Assembly (NCBI RefSeq): GCF_003570905.1
Contig: NZ_QXJM01000029.1
Location: 248,001 to 312,000 of the forward strand
Length of the DNA: 64,000 bases
Direction: 5' to 3'
Source: Cohnella faecalis
GTDB lineage: Bacteria; Bacillota; Bacilli; Paenibacillales; Paenibacillaceae
A program made the translations under genes and the position numbers. Positions 1 to 9,638 of this stretch are shown here, one piece after another. Under the pieces are notes generated by a model that saw nothing but the letters and a program-made list of their open reading frames with translations, had not been told where the DNA came from and did not search any database. The first letter of the stretch is position 1, and the number at the start of each line of letters is the position of its first letter.

Positions 1-1127
1 ATCGCTGCGAACGCAAGGTAAGGGTTAGCCGTGGAATCCGGCGTACGGAACTCGATGCGGCATCCTTTAGGCGTAACAGCTGCAACCGGAATACGAACGG
101 CTGCGGAACGATTGCCTTTGGAGTAAACAAGGTTAACCGGCGCTTCGTAACCAGGAACGAGACGTTTGAACGAGTTCGTGGACGGGTTCGTGATCGCGAT
201 CAGAGCCGGAGCGTGGTGCAGAATGCCTCCGATGTAGTACAGAGCCATTTGGCTCAGGTTACCGTAGCCGCCTTTTTCATAGAACAGAGGCTCGCCGCCG
301 TCGAAGATCGATTGGTGAACGTGCATTCCGCTGCCGTTGTCGCCGAAGAGCGGTTTAGGCATGAACGTTGCAACTTTGCCGTATTGACGAGCAACGTTGT
401 GGATAATGTATTTGTATTTCATAAGGTTATCGGCAGTCGTCGTCAACGTGTCGAAACGGAAGTTGATTTCCGCTTGTCCGGCCGTCGCCACTTCATGGTG
501 GTGACGCTCAACGCGCAAGCCGGTTTCTTGCATAATGCGAACCATTTCGCTGCGGATATCTTGCTGGGAATCGGTTGGAGCAACCGGCACATAGCCGCCT
601 TTAACGCGGACTTTGAAACCAAGGTTGCCGCCTTCTTCTTTGCGGTTCGTGTTCCAAGCCGCTTCCTCGGAATCAACCGAGAAGGAAGAAGAGTTCATCG
701 TGCTTTCATAACGAACGTCGTCGAAAATAAAGAATTCGGATTCCGGTGCGAAGAACGCGGTCGTTCCAACGCCGGCTTTTTGCAAATATTCTTCCGCTTT
801 GTGGGCGATCGAACGCGGATCGCGCTCGTAACGCTCGCCGTCAGGCGTGTGGATGTTACACATGATAATGAGGGTCGAGTGAGCGGTGAACGGATCGACA
901 TAAGCGGTTTCCGTATCCGGCATCATGACCATATCGGATTCTTCAATTCCGCGGAAGCCCGGGATCGAAGAGCCGTCGAATGCTACGCCGTTGACGAAAG
1001 TATCGGCGTCAACTTCAGTAGTAGGAAGAGTAATGTGATGAGCTTGACCGGCAAGGCTGATGAAGCGGAAGTCTACGAACTCGATATTCTTTTCCTTAAG
1101 CAAATCCAAAACTTTTTCGACTGACAT
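1..1127 (-). CDS. glnA: Glutamine synthetase type I, 3'-truncated by window edge
   Basis: ATP-dependent ligation of ammonia to glutamate, the central step of nitrogen assimilation in the cytosol. The reverse-strand reading starts MSVEKVLDLLKEKNIEF and includes the FDGSSIPGF motif, an APESEFFIFD segment, the NGSGMHVHQS active-site segment and NPSTNSFKRLVPGYEAP; about 375 codons are present before the window edge. The ATG follows an AGGAGG-type site 11 bp upstream. A sigma-A promoter and a GlnR/TnrA-like box lie upstream, so nitrogen control is expected. No glnR gene is next to it, unlike the glnRA operon of Bacillus; the gene upstream on the same strand encodes a flavin-dependent oxidoreductase. 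The identity is secure; the C-terminal part is outside the window. Confidence 0.96.
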   Translation of the reverse strand, partial: MSVEKVLDLLKEKNIEFVDFRFISLAGQAHHITLPTTEVDADTFVNGVAFDGSSIPGFRGIEESDMVMMPDTETAYVDPFTAHSTLIIMCNIHTPDGERYERDPRSIAHKAEEYLQKAGVGTTAFFAPESEFFIFDDVRYESTMNSSSFSVDSEEAAWNTNRKEEGGNLGFKVRVKGGYVPVAPTDSQQDIRSEMVRIMQETGLRVERHHHEVATAGQAEINFRFDTLTTTADNLMKYKYIIHNVARQYGKVATFMPKPLFGDNGSGMHVHQSIFDGGEPLFYEKGGYGNLSQMALYYIGGILHHAPALIAITNPSTNSFKRLVPGYEAPVNLVYSKGNRSAAVRIPVAAVTPKGCRIEFRTPDSTANPYLAFAA

Positions 1128-1208
1128 TTTCGAGTTTCCTCCCTATTTCCGAACATTTAGAGTGTGTTACCAGTGAATCGTTCAAGTTTTCACTCAACGT
1201 ATGACGTT

Positions 1209-1237
1209 ATTATAGAACTCTGTTTAGGGAGCGTCAA
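1209..1237 (-). promoter_or_regulatory. Sigma-A promoter of glnA
   Basis: On the minus strand TTGACG (1237-1232) and TATAAT (1214-1209) are separated by exactly 17 bp. The -10 lies about 80 bp upstream of the glnA start codon. Confidence 0.8.
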
Positions 1238-1265
1238 TACTTATGTAAGGTATTTTTTGCGAATA

Positions 1266-1282
1266 TGTTAGCAATTCTCACA
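1266..1282 (-). promoter_or_regulatory. GlnR/TnrA-like operator upstream of glnA
   Basis: The minus strand reads TGTGAGAATTGCTAACA, which matches the GlnR/TnrA consensus TGTNANAWWWTMTNACA at all but one fixed position. It lies 28 bp upstream of the -35. A weaker half-matching sequence runs into the -35 region, recalling the two-site arrangement at Bacillus glnRA. Binding is inferred. Confidence 0.65.
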
Positions 1283-1341
1283 CCTTTCATTAATTATTCA
1301 CAATGCCAAAACCCTATGTCCCGCGCGGGTTTCTCACCTTT

Positions 1342-2361
1342 TTAATCGAGCAGTTCGAATAGATCCGCCAGCCTTTCGTAGCTGCGCACCCGTTTGTTAA
1401 AATCCGACATTATACAAGTAACCAATATTTCATTCGTTCGGTAACTATCCGCAAATGACTCCAGCTCTTTTTTCACCTTTGAAGGCCCTCCGACGATTAT
1501 GCGCTTCCGATTTTCGGTTATCCGAAGCCGATCCCAATCGCAGTAAGGATATGCGTTCGCTTCTTCCATCGTCGGGAACGGCTGCTGGAATTGCCCTTTT
1601 TCCAAATAAAGCAAACGCAAATCCGTCAATCTCGCTTCCCCTTCCGCCGCCTCGTCCGTCTCCGCGCAAATGACAAAAACGCATGCGCTCACGTTCGGAC
1701 GATCGCCCAGAGGTCCGGGACGGAAGTGCTTCAAGTAGTCCCGGACCGCACCTTGCCCGCCTTCCCCATTAATAAAATGGGCAAAGGAGAAGCCCGCCCC
1801 CATCTGGGCAGCGACGGCGGCGCTATAGATGCTCGATCCAAGCAGCCAAACTTCCGGCGTCGTATCCACGTGCGGCGACGCGTTCAGCTCGGCGAACGGG
1901 TGAGTCGGCTCCAGCCGCTCCCCCTTTCCGATGTAGGCGGCCAGCTCTCTTAGCGACTGCGGAAAATGCTCGTCGGGCTCTTTCGGAGAATCTTTGCGCA
2001 GAGCGCGGGACGACAAAGGCATGCCGCCCGGCGCTCTTCCGATTCCGAGATCTACCCGGCCGGCATAGAGCCCCTCCAGCACCCGAAAATTTTCCGCTAC
2101 CTTATACGGACTATAGTGAGGAAGCAGCACACCTCCTGATCCGATGCGAATTCGCGAAGTATGCGCTCCGATCGCGGCGAGGAGCACTTCCGGCGAAGAG
2201 CCGGCCAAGCTTTTCGAATCGTGATGCTCCGACACCCAAAATCTCGAATAGCCCCATCGTTCCGCAGCCCTCGCCAACGCGAGCGTATGCTGCAGCGCCG
2301 TTGCGGCCGTTTCTCCTCGTCCGATCGGCGATTGATCCAACACACCGAGCTTTAGCTTCAT
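1342..2361 (-). CDS. LLM-class (luciferase-like) flavin-dependent oxidoreductase
   Basis: A 339-residue protein of the bacterial luciferase-like monooxygenase family. It opens MKLKLGVLDQSPIGRG, followed by ERWGYSRFWVSEHHD, the segment GSGGVLLPHYSPYKVAENF and LGIGRAPGG, all typical of the single-subunit MsnO8/YceB-like branch that uses reduced flavin in a TIM barrel. The substrate cannot be read from the sequence. The ATG follows GGAGGCC. It lies upstream of glnA on the same strand, but glnA has its own promoter, so co-regulation is not implied. Length and motifs are normal for the family. Confidence 0.85.
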   Translation of the reverse strand: MKLKLGVLDQSPIGRGETAATALQHTLALARAAERWGYSRFWVSEHHDSKSLAGSSPEVLLAAIGAHTSRIRIGSGGVLLPHYSPYKVAENFRVLEGLYAGRVDLGIGRAPGGMPLSSRALRKDSPKEPDEHFPQSLRELAAYIGKGERLEPTHPFAELNASPHVDTTPEVWLLGSSIYSAAVAAQMGAGFSFAHFINGEGGQGAVRDYLKHFRPGPLGDRPNVSACVFVICAETDEAAEGEARLTDLRLLYLEKGQFQQPFPTMEEANAYPYCDWDRLRITENRKRIIVGGPSKVKKELESFADSYRTNEILVTCIMSDFNKRVRSYERLADLFELLD

Positions 2362-2479
2362 CCTTGTGGCCTCCTAATCCGCTTCTTCGCTTCTATCTCT
2401 CTTATATGACCGATTGTACTCCCTTATGGCGGCAAAAGAAAAAGCGAACCGCGATCGGCCCGCTTGTTTCCTGGTACAA

Positions 2480-3540
2480 TTATTTTTTCCATTCTCGGAA
2501 CGCTTCGGCCGGCTCCTTCGCCGTGTCGAACTTCTTGCCGCAAAGCGGAGCAAGCTGCTCAAGCTCCTTCAGCAAATTCGCGAATTGATCCGGGAACAGC
2601 GATTGTACGCCGTCTCCCGTCGCCGAATTGTCCGGATCGGTATGCATCTCGATAATAAGTCCATTCGCGCCGCGGCTACCGACGCCTTCGTCATCGTCTC
2701 GACCAGCTCTCGGCGTCCCGTCGCGTGGCTCGGGTCGGCGATAACCGGCAAGTGGGAAAGCTGTTGGACGACCGGGACAGCGGCGAGGTCGAACGTATTG
2801 CGGGTGTACGTCTCGAATGTGCGGATGCCGCGTTCGCAGAGCATAACGTTCGGGTTGCCCCCGGCAAGGATGTATTCCGCTGCGTTGAGCCATTCGTCGT
2901 AAGTGGCGCTCATTCCTCGCTTGAGCAATACCGGGTTGTTGATTGTTCCGAGCTTGCGGAGCAGATCGAAGTTCTGCATGTTCCGGGTGCCGACCTGCAT
3001 GATGTCCGCGTATTCCGCGCACACGTCCACGAATTCCGGCGCCATTACTTCGGTAATGGTCAACAGGCCGTATTTGTCGCCGGCATCCTTCATCCATTTC
3101 AATCCTTCGATTCCGATACCTTGGAAGCTGTACGGACCGGTGCGGGGCTTGAACGCGCCGCCGCGAAGCACTTGGCCGCCGGCCGCCTTGACGAGACGGG
3201 CGATTTCGTCGATTTGCTCCGGCGTCTCAACCGCGCAAGGGCCGCCCATAACGACGAGATTGTTTCCGCCGATTTTGACGCCTTTTACTTCAATAATCGT
3301 ATCGTCCGGGTGGAATTCCCGGCTTGCAAGCTTGTAGGACTTCGAGATTTTGATGACGTTCTCGACGCCCTTCATCGAACGGATATGCTCGGCTAGATGC
3401 GGATCCGCTTTGCCGATAATGCCGATAACGGTGCGGTCCGTGCCGCGGGATACGTGCGCTTGAACGCCGCTGTTCTCGATTTGGCGGACGATTTCCGCAA
3501 TGCGCTCTTCTTCGATATGAGGGGATGTGATGACGATCAT
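2480..3540 (-). CDS. aroF: 3-deoxy-7-phosphoheptulonate synthase, type I-beta, apparent frameshift
   Basis: Condenses phosphoenolpyruvate and erythrose-4-phosphate, the first step of the shikimate pathway. Residues 1-70 form the ferredoxin-like (ACT-type) regulatory domain seen in Thermotoga DAHP synthase, followed by a TIM barrel with [34 protein letters not shown] and DPSHATGRR motifs. After TMTKAS the frame is lost; the expected ending, [20 protein letters not shown] and onwards to REWKK, continues in another frame to a stop at 2480. Adding one C at the CC run 2670-2671 restores one open frame of about 353 residues, the usual size. The break looks like a sequence error rather than decay. 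The gene has its own strong promoter. Confidence 0.88.
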
Positions 3541-3638
3541 GATTGTACACGCTCCAATTCGGTATGTTATTGTCGATTCGCTTTTTCACTTAGACGCTTG
3601 TTCGCTTCGACGCTTATACGCTTTTAAGCACTAAAGTA

Positions 3639-3668
3639 AATATACGCGAAAAAACGTATTTCTGTCAA
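3639..3668 (-). promoter_or_regulatory. Sigma-A promoter of aroF
   Basis: On the minus strand a consensus TTGACA (3668-3663) and TATATT (3644-3639) are spaced by 18 bp, about 100 bp upstream of the aroF ATG. No T-box or other leader element was recognised between them. Confidence 0.7.
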
Positions 3669-3738
3669 CCCTTCGCTTATTCCAATAGTAACCTGCTTTA
3701 TGAGACAGCCGGTCGTCTTCGGTTGCTAAGGCGTGGCC

Positions 3739-3930
3739 GAAATAGAGTGATTTTCTCGTCTTATTCACACCTAACAAGTAGTGTTAGAACAAAATAAGAC
3801 GAAAATTTGGCGCTATTCCTTTAATGAAGGCTGTTTTGAAGGTGCCTGCTATGTAATAAGACGAATTCATCGTCTTATCCACCCATGTGGGAACCGGTCT
3901 GGTGGAATAGAGCGATTTTTTCGTCTTATT
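3739..3930. repeat. Cluster of short palindromic repeats with core TCGTCTTATT
   Basis: The gap between DUF2062 and aroF (3541-3942) holds several copies of a roughly 25-bp element of the form AATAGAGYGATTTTYTCGTCTTATT. Direct copies are at 3741-3765 and 3907-3930, an inverted copy is at 3793-3816, and a compact palindrome is at 3855-3878. The copies share the decamer TCGTCTTATT or its complement. The rest of the gap holds the aroF promoter; no gene is visible. Confidence 0.7.
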
Positions 3931-3942
3931 TTTGTACGTTTC

Positions 3943-4443
3943 CTATTCCGCCGCAGGACGCGTATCCAAGCGGGTCGAATGTCTCAACTTGCGCTTCTCC
4001 CTGCGCTTGTTTTTGTATGCTTCGATACTAAGCTTGATAGGGTAATAACAGACTGCGCCCAGCAAGATTCCGTTGATGACGCCGCCTACGATCAGCTTCA
4101 AATTCGCCAGCAGCAGCTTGTTTACCCACATCCAAGGCAGATGGATGCTCATATGGCTGGGCAGTACCCAAGCCCCAACCATTGTGTTCAGAATAGCCAT
4201 CGGCAAGTAGATGACCTTGCCGACGACGAAGCCTACCAGCGCAGCGGGCAAATTGCCCTTGAACAAATAAACGAGCGGAAATATGAGCACGAACGCGAAG
4301 CCTAAGGTCGGGAGCGTGAACATCTCCACGGCGATGCCGATTGCAAAACCCATGGCGACCATGGATGCCCCGCCCTTAGCTCGAATTAGCATCATATACT
4401 TGTATTTCATCCATCGTCTCAGCTTGCGAAGTCTCTCTTGCAT
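3943..4443 (-). CDS. DUF2062 integral membrane protein
   Basis: A 166-residue membrane protein of the DUF2062 family. The chosen start [11 protein letters not shown] follows GGAGAGGAG by 7 bp; a longer reading would overlap the ispH tail. After a basic N-terminus come hydrophobic segments around [18 protein letters not shown] and [13 protein letters not shown], a further pair around [14 protein letters not shown] and [15 protein letters not shown], and a lysine/arginine-rich tail. The function is unknown. It follows ispH on the same strand by about 55 bp, so the two may be cotranscribed. Confidence 0.8.
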   Translation of the reverse strand: MQERLRKLRRWMKYKYMMLIRAKGGASMVAMGFAIGIAVEMFTLPTLGFAFVLIFPLVYLFKGNLPAALVGFVVGKVIYLPMAILNTMVGAWVLPSHMSIHLPWMWVNKLLLANLKLIVGGVINGILLGAVCYYPIKLSIEAYKNKRREKRKLRHSTRLDTRPAAE

Positions 4444-4498
4444 GATGGTGCTCCTCTCCGAGCCAAACAAAAAAAGAAACCGTCTCTCTGTATAGGAA

Positions 4499-5465
4499 TT
4501 AAGCTGTCGGAGCGACCCCTGTATTTTTCTCGCGTACAGTCGGCAGCAGCTTGGGCCGGATTGACCGTTCGGCGAATTTCCCAAGTCGCGGCATTATTCG
4601 GATCGTACTGCTCCAAGTACGAAATGACTTCTTTCGTCAACGGAGTCGGAGTCGACGCGCCGGAAGTAACCGATACTTTGCTTATTCCTCGCAGCCATGC
4701 AGGATCGAGCTCGGACAAATCCGAAATCCGGTAAGCCTTCACTCCGCCAATCTCTTCCGAAACTTGAGCAAGACGATTGGAGTTATTGCTGCGCGGATCG
4801 CCGACTACGATGCATAGATCGGAGTCCTTGACCTGCTCCGCCACCGCTTCCTGCCGCACTTGCGTCGCCAGACAAATTTCGTTATGAATCTCCGCATGGG
4901 GATAGGCTTCCAAAAGACGCGAAATCAAAGCTTTAATATCCCATTGGGACATCGTTGTTTGGTTCGTTATTATAATACGTTCGGACGAGAGTCCCAGTTC
5001 CGAAATTTCTTCTTCCTTCTCTATCAAGTGAACATGGTTGGGTGCGATCCCGATTGCGCCTTCCGGCTCGGGATGGCCTTTTTTGCCGATATAGATCACT
5101 TCGTAGCCATCTTCGACCTTCTCGCGAATCAAATCATGAGTCTTCGTAACGTCCGGGCAAGTAGCGTCTACGAGAGTCAATCCTTTGTCCCTGGCGCGCT
5201 TGCGTACTTCGGGAGACACGCCGTGAGCGGTGAAAATAACGGTGCCGCTCTCGATTTGCTCCAGGATTTCCAGCCTGTTGGGGCCGTCGAGCGTAATGAT
5301 CCCTTCGTCCTTGAACGAGTCGGTGACGTGGCTGTTATGAACGATCATGCCCAAAATATAAATAGGGCGCGGCAAATCCAGGTTTCGCGCCGTCTGAAGC
5401 GCTAATACCATGGCATCTACCACGCCGTAACAGTAACCTCTTGGAGATATTTTGACGACTTCCAT
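4499..5465 (-). CDS. ispH: 4-hydroxy-3-methylbut-2-enyl diphosphate reductase, apparent 3' frameshift
   Basis: The last enzyme of the MEP isoprenoid pathway, a 4Fe-4S protein making IPP and DMAPP. The reading [19 protein letters not shown], then [57 protein letters not shown] and GDPRSNNSN, matches Bacillus IspH closely, including the three cluster cysteines. Near the end the long frame runs into an unrelated tail reaching 4419. Removing one G from the GGG run 4553-4555 gives the expected ending [20 protein letters not shown] with a stop at 4499, so the coordinates given are for that conceptual product. The enzyme is normally essential, which favours a sequence error. The start is 24 bp downstream of the sensor kinase stop. 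Confidence 0.92.
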
Positions 5466-5488
5466 GCAAGCTGCCTGCTTTCCCGCCC

Positions 5489-7057
5489 TTAATCTTGATC
5501 TTCCCGCGATTCCGAATTCGAGAAGTCCGGGCGCTCCGATGGTTCCATTATACCGTATTCGCCCGATTGGGCAAAGTCGACGGTCCTTGGGTTCAAAGTC
5601 GGAAGCCATAGAGTAAAGGAGGTGCCTTCTTCCGTTCGCGATTTTACTTCCAGCTTTGCCTTGTGCATGTCTGCGATCCACTTCGCAATGGATAGGCCGA
5701 GACCCGTACCGGACGTCTGCCCCCTCGATTGATCCGCTCGGTAGAACCGATCGAAAATATGCGGCAAATCTTCAGCGGCGAGGCCGATCCCGGTATCGGA
5801 AACGGTAAGGCCGACATGGTTCCCGCTTCTCGATGCGTAGAGCCTGACTTTGCCGGACGGCGTGTACTTGAAGCCGTTCTCGATTAGAATAAACAAAAGC
5901 TGAAGCAAATAATCTTTATTTCCCTTCACCCAAACGCCGTCGAGCGCTTCGAACGGGCCGACGATCCACTCCGCGTGCCGCGGCAAGAAGGAAGCGCGCC
6001 TCGCGGCCTCTTCCGCCAACGGACGAAGCGACAAGGTATTCATCTCCATCGCATAACCCGCGTCGGCTCTTGCGAGCGAAAGCAAGTCGTTGACGAGCCG
6101 GCTCATCCGGCGCGCTTCATCCGCTATATCGCTTATCGCTTCGAGCGACATCGTCTTTCGTTCGGCTTCCGGAAGCTTATGCGCAGCGTGCCCCTCTGAG
6201 CCTTCCGGAGGAAGCGTCCAAATTTTCTCAAGCAAATCGACGTTGCCGCGTATCGTCGTCAGCGGCGTGCGCAGCTCATGCGATGCGTCGGAGACGAATC
6301 GCCTCTGCGCCGTATTCGACTCCTCCAGATGGTTGTACGCGACCTCCAGCCGGGCCAGCATGCCGTTCAACGTGTCGGTCAGCCGGCCGATTTCGTCGTT
6401 CGGCGTTTCCCTCGGAATGCGCAATCCAAGCTCCGAGCCGCTCTGGATTTGCTCGGCCGCCTCGGTAACGCGTCCAATCGGTCGAAGAGCTTTGCGGGAC
6501 ACGAGCATCCCCAGACTGAACGCCGCCGCAATGCTGAACAGACCCGCGAAAATCAGGATCGACCTCAAAAAGGAAAAAAGGCTTTCCTCGCGTTCCGTAT
6601 ACGCTCCTACTTGAAGCATCCCGACGAGATTCCCATCCAACGTTAACAACGGCGTTTCGTAAATCAAAAACCGGGTCCCGCCCAAGGTGTCGGAAAAAAA
6701 CCTTCCTTTGGCTTGCGGATCAACCTTGCTGAAGTCGGATACAGGAAACGTAATGTTTGTGCGAATAAGATTATTCGTTTTGTCGATGGATTTCCCGCTT
6801 TTGTCCTGGGTATAATTCACAAGCTGAATGCCGTAAATGTTCGCATCGAATCCTTGAGGCACTTGCGCATTCAAATCCAGACCGCCATTAAAAATTTTGG
6901 CCTGCACTCGCATGTTCGCGGATAGCTTTGCCAGCTCCCCTCTAATATCCGACATCGTGCTATTATATACAACGCTGTAAATAAGCAGCCCGAACCCGAT
7001 AAGAACGGCCGCCAGCAGCCCGGAATACCACAATGTTAGCCGAAGCCTGATGGACAT
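5489..7057 (-). CDS. Membrane sensor histidine kinase (HAMP, HisKA, HATPase)
   Basis: A 522-residue two-component sensor. It has a TM helix at about 10-30, an extracellular domain of about 130 residues, a second TM at about 163-187, a HAMP linker, then a HisKA box [13 protein letters not shown] with phospho-acceptor His260. The HATPase domain has an N-box [17 protein letters not shown] and [14 protein letters not shown]. All catalytic motifs are intact. It starts 2 bp after the response-regulator stop, so the pair is translationally linked. The protease gene htrA upstream on the same strand suggests an envelope or secretion stress system comparable to CssRS, but the sensory domain itself was not recognised. 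Confidence 0.92.
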   Translation of the reverse strand: MSIRLRLTLWYSGLLAAVLIGFGLLIYSVVYNSTMSDIRGELAKLSANMRVQAKIFNGGLDLNAQVPQGFDANIYGIQLVNYTQDKSGKSIDKTNNLIRTNITFPVSDFSKVDPQAKGRFFSDTLGGTRFLIYETPLLTLDGNLVGMLQVGAYTEREESLFSFLRSILIFAGLFSIAAAFSLGMLVSRKALRPIGRVTEAAEQIQSGSELGLRIPRETPNDEIGRLTDTLNGMLARLEVAYNHLEESNTAQRRFVSDASHELRTPLTTIRGNVDLLEKIWTLPPEGSEGHAAHKLPEAERKTMSLEAISDIADEARRMSRLVNDLLSLARADAGYAMEMNTLSLRPLAEEAARRASFLPRHAEWIVGPFEALDGVWVKGNKDYLLQLLFILIENGFKYTPSGKVRLYASRSGNHVGLTVSDTGIGLAAEDLPHIFDRFYRADQSRGQTSGTGLGLSIAKWIADMHKAKLEVKSRTEEGTSFTLWLPTLNPRTVDFAQSGEYGIMEPSERPDFSNSESREDQD

Positions 7058-7058
7058 G

Positions 7059-7745
7059 CTAGCTATCCCCTTTCAGGACGTACCCCGCTCCCCGCACGGT
7101 TTGAATAATTCGCTTGCCCCCGTGCTCCTCCATCTTCTGCCTCAGCATCGCCACGTATACTTCAAGCACGTTGGATTCGCCGCTGTAATCGTAGCCCCAA
7201 ATCCGCTCCATAATCTGATCGCGGGAAAGCACGCGCTTCGGGTTCTGCATGAACAGATGCAGCAGATCGAATTCCTTGGCGGTCAGCTCGATCCTCTTGC
7301 CGTCGCGAATCGTTTCCCTGCCGTCGTAATCAAGCGTCACGTCTTCGAATCTCAGCCTGCCGTCTTCCTCCGCTCTTTCCGGACGTCGGCGAAGAAGCGC
7401 CCGTACGCGCGCCATCAGCTCCTCCAGAGCGAAAGGCTTCACCAAGTAATCGTCCGCTCCGAGATCGAGCCCCTTCACGCGATCCTGCACCTCGTCGCGC
7501 GCCGTCAGCAAAAGCACAGGCGCGGAGATGCCCGCTTCCCTGAGCCGACGGCATACTTCCCAGCCGTCCAGCTTCGGCATCATGACGTCCAGTATGATCA
7601 GCTCCGCGTTCTTCTCCCCAAGCAACCGAATTCCGTCAGCCCCATCGTGAGCCGTCGTTACTTCGTATCCTTCGAACGCCAAGCTGCGGCGAAGCAGCGA
7701 CGTAATTTTGTCGTCATCGTCTATGACTACGATATGAGGTCTCAT
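7059..7745 (-). CDS. OmpR/PhoB-family response regulator
   Basis: A 228-residue regulator. The receiver domain has the acidic pocket VIDDDD near residues 8-12, phospho-acceptor Asp53 in LDVMMPKLDG, a TAR switch motif and KPF. The C-terminal winged helix shows ELTAKEFDLLHLFMQNP, RDQIMERIWG and VYVAMLRQKM, typical of OmpR DNA-binding domains. It is encoded immediately before its partner kinase. Targets cannot be deduced, although the neighbouring htrA is a reasonable candidate. Confidence 0.93.
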   Translation of the reverse strand: MRPHIVVIDDDDKITSLLRRSLAFEGYEVTTAHDGADGIRLLGEKNAELIILDVMMPKLDGWEVCRRLREAGISAPVLLLTARDEVQDRVKGLDLGADDYLVKPFALEELMARVRALLRRRPERAEEDGRLRFEDVTLDYDGRETIRDGKRIELTAKEFDLLHLFMQNPKRVLSRDQIMERIWGYDYSGESNVLEVYVAMLRQKMEEHGGKRIIQTVRGAGYVLKGDS

Positions 7746-7800
7746 TCCCGACCGGCCTCCTAAGCGCGCTCTATTGCCCTGATTGTACTCTATGAAAGGG

Positions 7801-7832
7801 AAAAGCGGGAAGCCCTGAAGGACTGCCCGCTT
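7801..7832 (-). terminator. Rho-independent terminator of htrA
   Basis: The minus strand forms an AAGCGGG/CCCGCTT stem followed by TTTCCC just after the htrA stop, so the two-component pair downstream may have separate initiation or depend on read-through. Confidence 0.6.
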
Positions 7833-7849
7833 CCTGGTGTGCGAATACG

Positions 7850-9421
7850 TTATTCGACATCCTCGAAATCGTTTTTGTTGCCGACCTCGACCTTAACGTC
7901 GATTTTATTGCCGCCGCGAATGACGTTCAAGGTCACTTTATCGCCGATCGCTTTCTTCTGAATGGCTGCAATAAGATCGTCCGGCGTATTATACGACGTG
8001 CCGTCCATCCCCGTGATGACGTCGTATTGGCGCAGATCGCCGCGATAAGCCGGCGTGCCGTATACGACATTCGATACGATAGAGCCTTTGGTGGTGTCGA
8101 TGCCCAATTTCTTCGCGATATCCGACGTAATGGCCGTCAATTTCGCTCCGATGAAAGGCACCGGCTTTTTCGGAATTTGCGTATTCGATTTCAGGTTTTC
8201 CAGAACATCCGTAATTGTGCTGGTCGGAATGGCGAAGCCGATGCCTTGCGCCTCCGAGCTGACTGCCGTGTTGATGCCGATGACTTCTCCGTTAAGATTC
8301 AGCAAAGGCCCGCCCGAGTTGCCCGGATTAATCGATGCGTCCGTCTGCAGCAAATGTTCATAGTTGCGTTGGCCTTCCGTATCCTGAATGCTGATTTGGC
8401 GTTCGTTGGCGCTCAGCACGCCGACCGTTACCGTATGATCGAAGCCGTAAGGGTTGCCGATAGCCACAACCCAGTCGCCCATGTTCGCGCTGCCGGAATC
8501 GCCCAGCTTCAACGTCGGGAAGGTCGCTCCTTCGATCTTCAATACCGCAAGGTCCAGATCGCGGCTGGAGCCGAGCAGCTTGGCCGTGAACGGCTTGTTG
8601 TGGCCGATGACGGTAACCTCGATTTTGTCGGCATCCGCCACGACGTGCTGGTTAGTCAAAATGTAGCCCGTCGAGTCGAAAATAAAGCCGGAGCCCATTC
8701 CGCTTTCCTGCAATGTTCCGTCGGTGCCGTTACTGCCGTTGTTGCCGTTGCTTCCGTTATTGCCGTCTTGGCCGCTGCCGTCATCGCCGAAAAACTGGCG
8801 GAAGAACGGATCGTCGAACATGCTGTTATTGCTCCGCGAGTTTGTACGAACATTCGTATATGTCTCGATCTTCACGACCGCAGGAGATGATTGCTCGAAT
8901 ATTTTCGCGATATTGTTCGGCCTCACGACGTCCGCCGCATTATTGACTGTCGTACTGGCTGCCTTCACTCCGGAATTTTGCGTGGAAGCGTTGCTTACGT
9001 AAGTCTCGTTTCCGAACCAGTTGCCGCGATCGGCGGCGAACATAAGGCCACCCACCGCTACGACGCCGACCATGAAAGCCGAGAAAATGCCGCGGAACGA
9101 CGTTCTTTTCGGCTTTGCTCCGTCCCAGCCGCCGCGGCCTCCTCCGCCTCCGCCCGATACGGTGAAAGGACGGTATTCCCTTGAGCTTGCGACAACTTCC
9201 ACCGGTTCTTGTCCTTGCTCGGAAGTCGGCTCCAATCTATCGTTCGATGAGCTGTAAGCGGACGTTCCGCCAAAAGGGCCGTAAGTATAGGTTTCCGGTT
9301 CACGACGCGTTTCGGCGAAAGAGTCTTCGCTTTCCTGCCGGAAACCATTGTCCTCTTTGCGATCGCTTGGTCCAAACGGAAATTCGTTCCATTCTTCCGG
9401 TTTTTTGTTTTGATCGTCCAT
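7850..9421 (-). CDS. Membrane-anchored HtrA/DegP-like serine protease with PDZ domain
   Basis: A 523-residue quality-control protease acting outside the membrane. It has a cytoplasmic N-terminus of about 110 residues, a glycine run at 90-98, one TM helix at about 111-130, a trypsin-like domain and a C-terminal PDZ domain. The catalytic triad is visible as His259 (LTNQHVV), Asp290 (DLAVLK) and Ser369 (NPGNSGGP). Before the protease core, residues 213-236 form a flexible Gly/Asn/Ser insert (GSGQDGNNGSNGNNGSNG). The ATG is preceded by AGGAGG. The gene is followed by a two-component pair on the same strand, recalling the htrB-cssRS neighbourhood of B. subtilis. Confidence 0.93.
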   Translation of the reverse strand: MDDQNKKPEEWNEFPFGPSDRKEDNGFRQESEDSFAETRREPETYTYGPFGGTSAYSSSNDRLEPTSEQGQEPVEVVASSREYRPFTVSGGGGGGRGGWDGAKPKRTSFRGIFSAFMVGVVAVGGLMFAADRGNWFGNETYVSNASTQNSGVKAASTTVNNAADVVRPNNIAKIFEQSSPAVVKIETYTNVRTNSRSNNSMFDDPFFRQFFGDDGSGQDGNNGSNGNNGSNGTDGTLQESGMGSGFIFDSTGYILTNQHVVADADKIEVTVIGHNKPFTAKLLGSSRDLDLAVLKIEGATFPTLKLGDSGSANMGDWVVAIGNPYGFDHTVTVGVLSANERQISIQDTEGQRNYEHLLQTDASINPGNSGGPLLNLNGEVIGINTAVSSEAQGIGFAIPTSTITDVLENLKSNTQIPKKPVPFIGAKLTAITSDIAKKLGIDTTKGSIVSNVVYGTPAYRGDLRQYDVITGMDGTSYNTPDDLIAAIQKKAIGDKVTLNVIRGGNKIDVKVEVGNKNDFEDVE

Positions 9422-9578
9422 CTTCCATTCCTCCTATAGCGTGCTATCGCGAGCGCGCCTTTCTGTCTTGCTTGTTACCCATAATGAACCTCCAACCTTA
9501 AAATTAACTTAAACGAAAATGAAAGACCCATAAAACCTCGAACAAAAATAGAGAGCGCGATTTTTTCGAACCGCAAAT

Positions 9579-9608
9579 AAATAGCGGCACTGCCTAGTGC
9601 CGCTATCG
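9579..9608 (-). terminator. Terminator downstream of the YugN-like gene
   Basis: A perfect 11-bp stem ATAGCGGCACT/AGTGCCGCTAT with a 4-base loop, followed on the minus strand by an A/T-rich tract. Confidence 0.6.
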
Positions 9609-9638
9609 TCGGGTATAGTTCCAATATGGATTGCGGGT

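Noticed and set aside
213..1124. 303-residue plus-strand ORF
   Set aside because: It is the antisense shadow of glnA, whose reverse-strand translation is an unmistakable glutamine synthetase.
2725..3396. Plus-strand ORF opposite aroF
   Set aside because: Antisense shadow of aroF; no ribosome site and no recognisable motifs.
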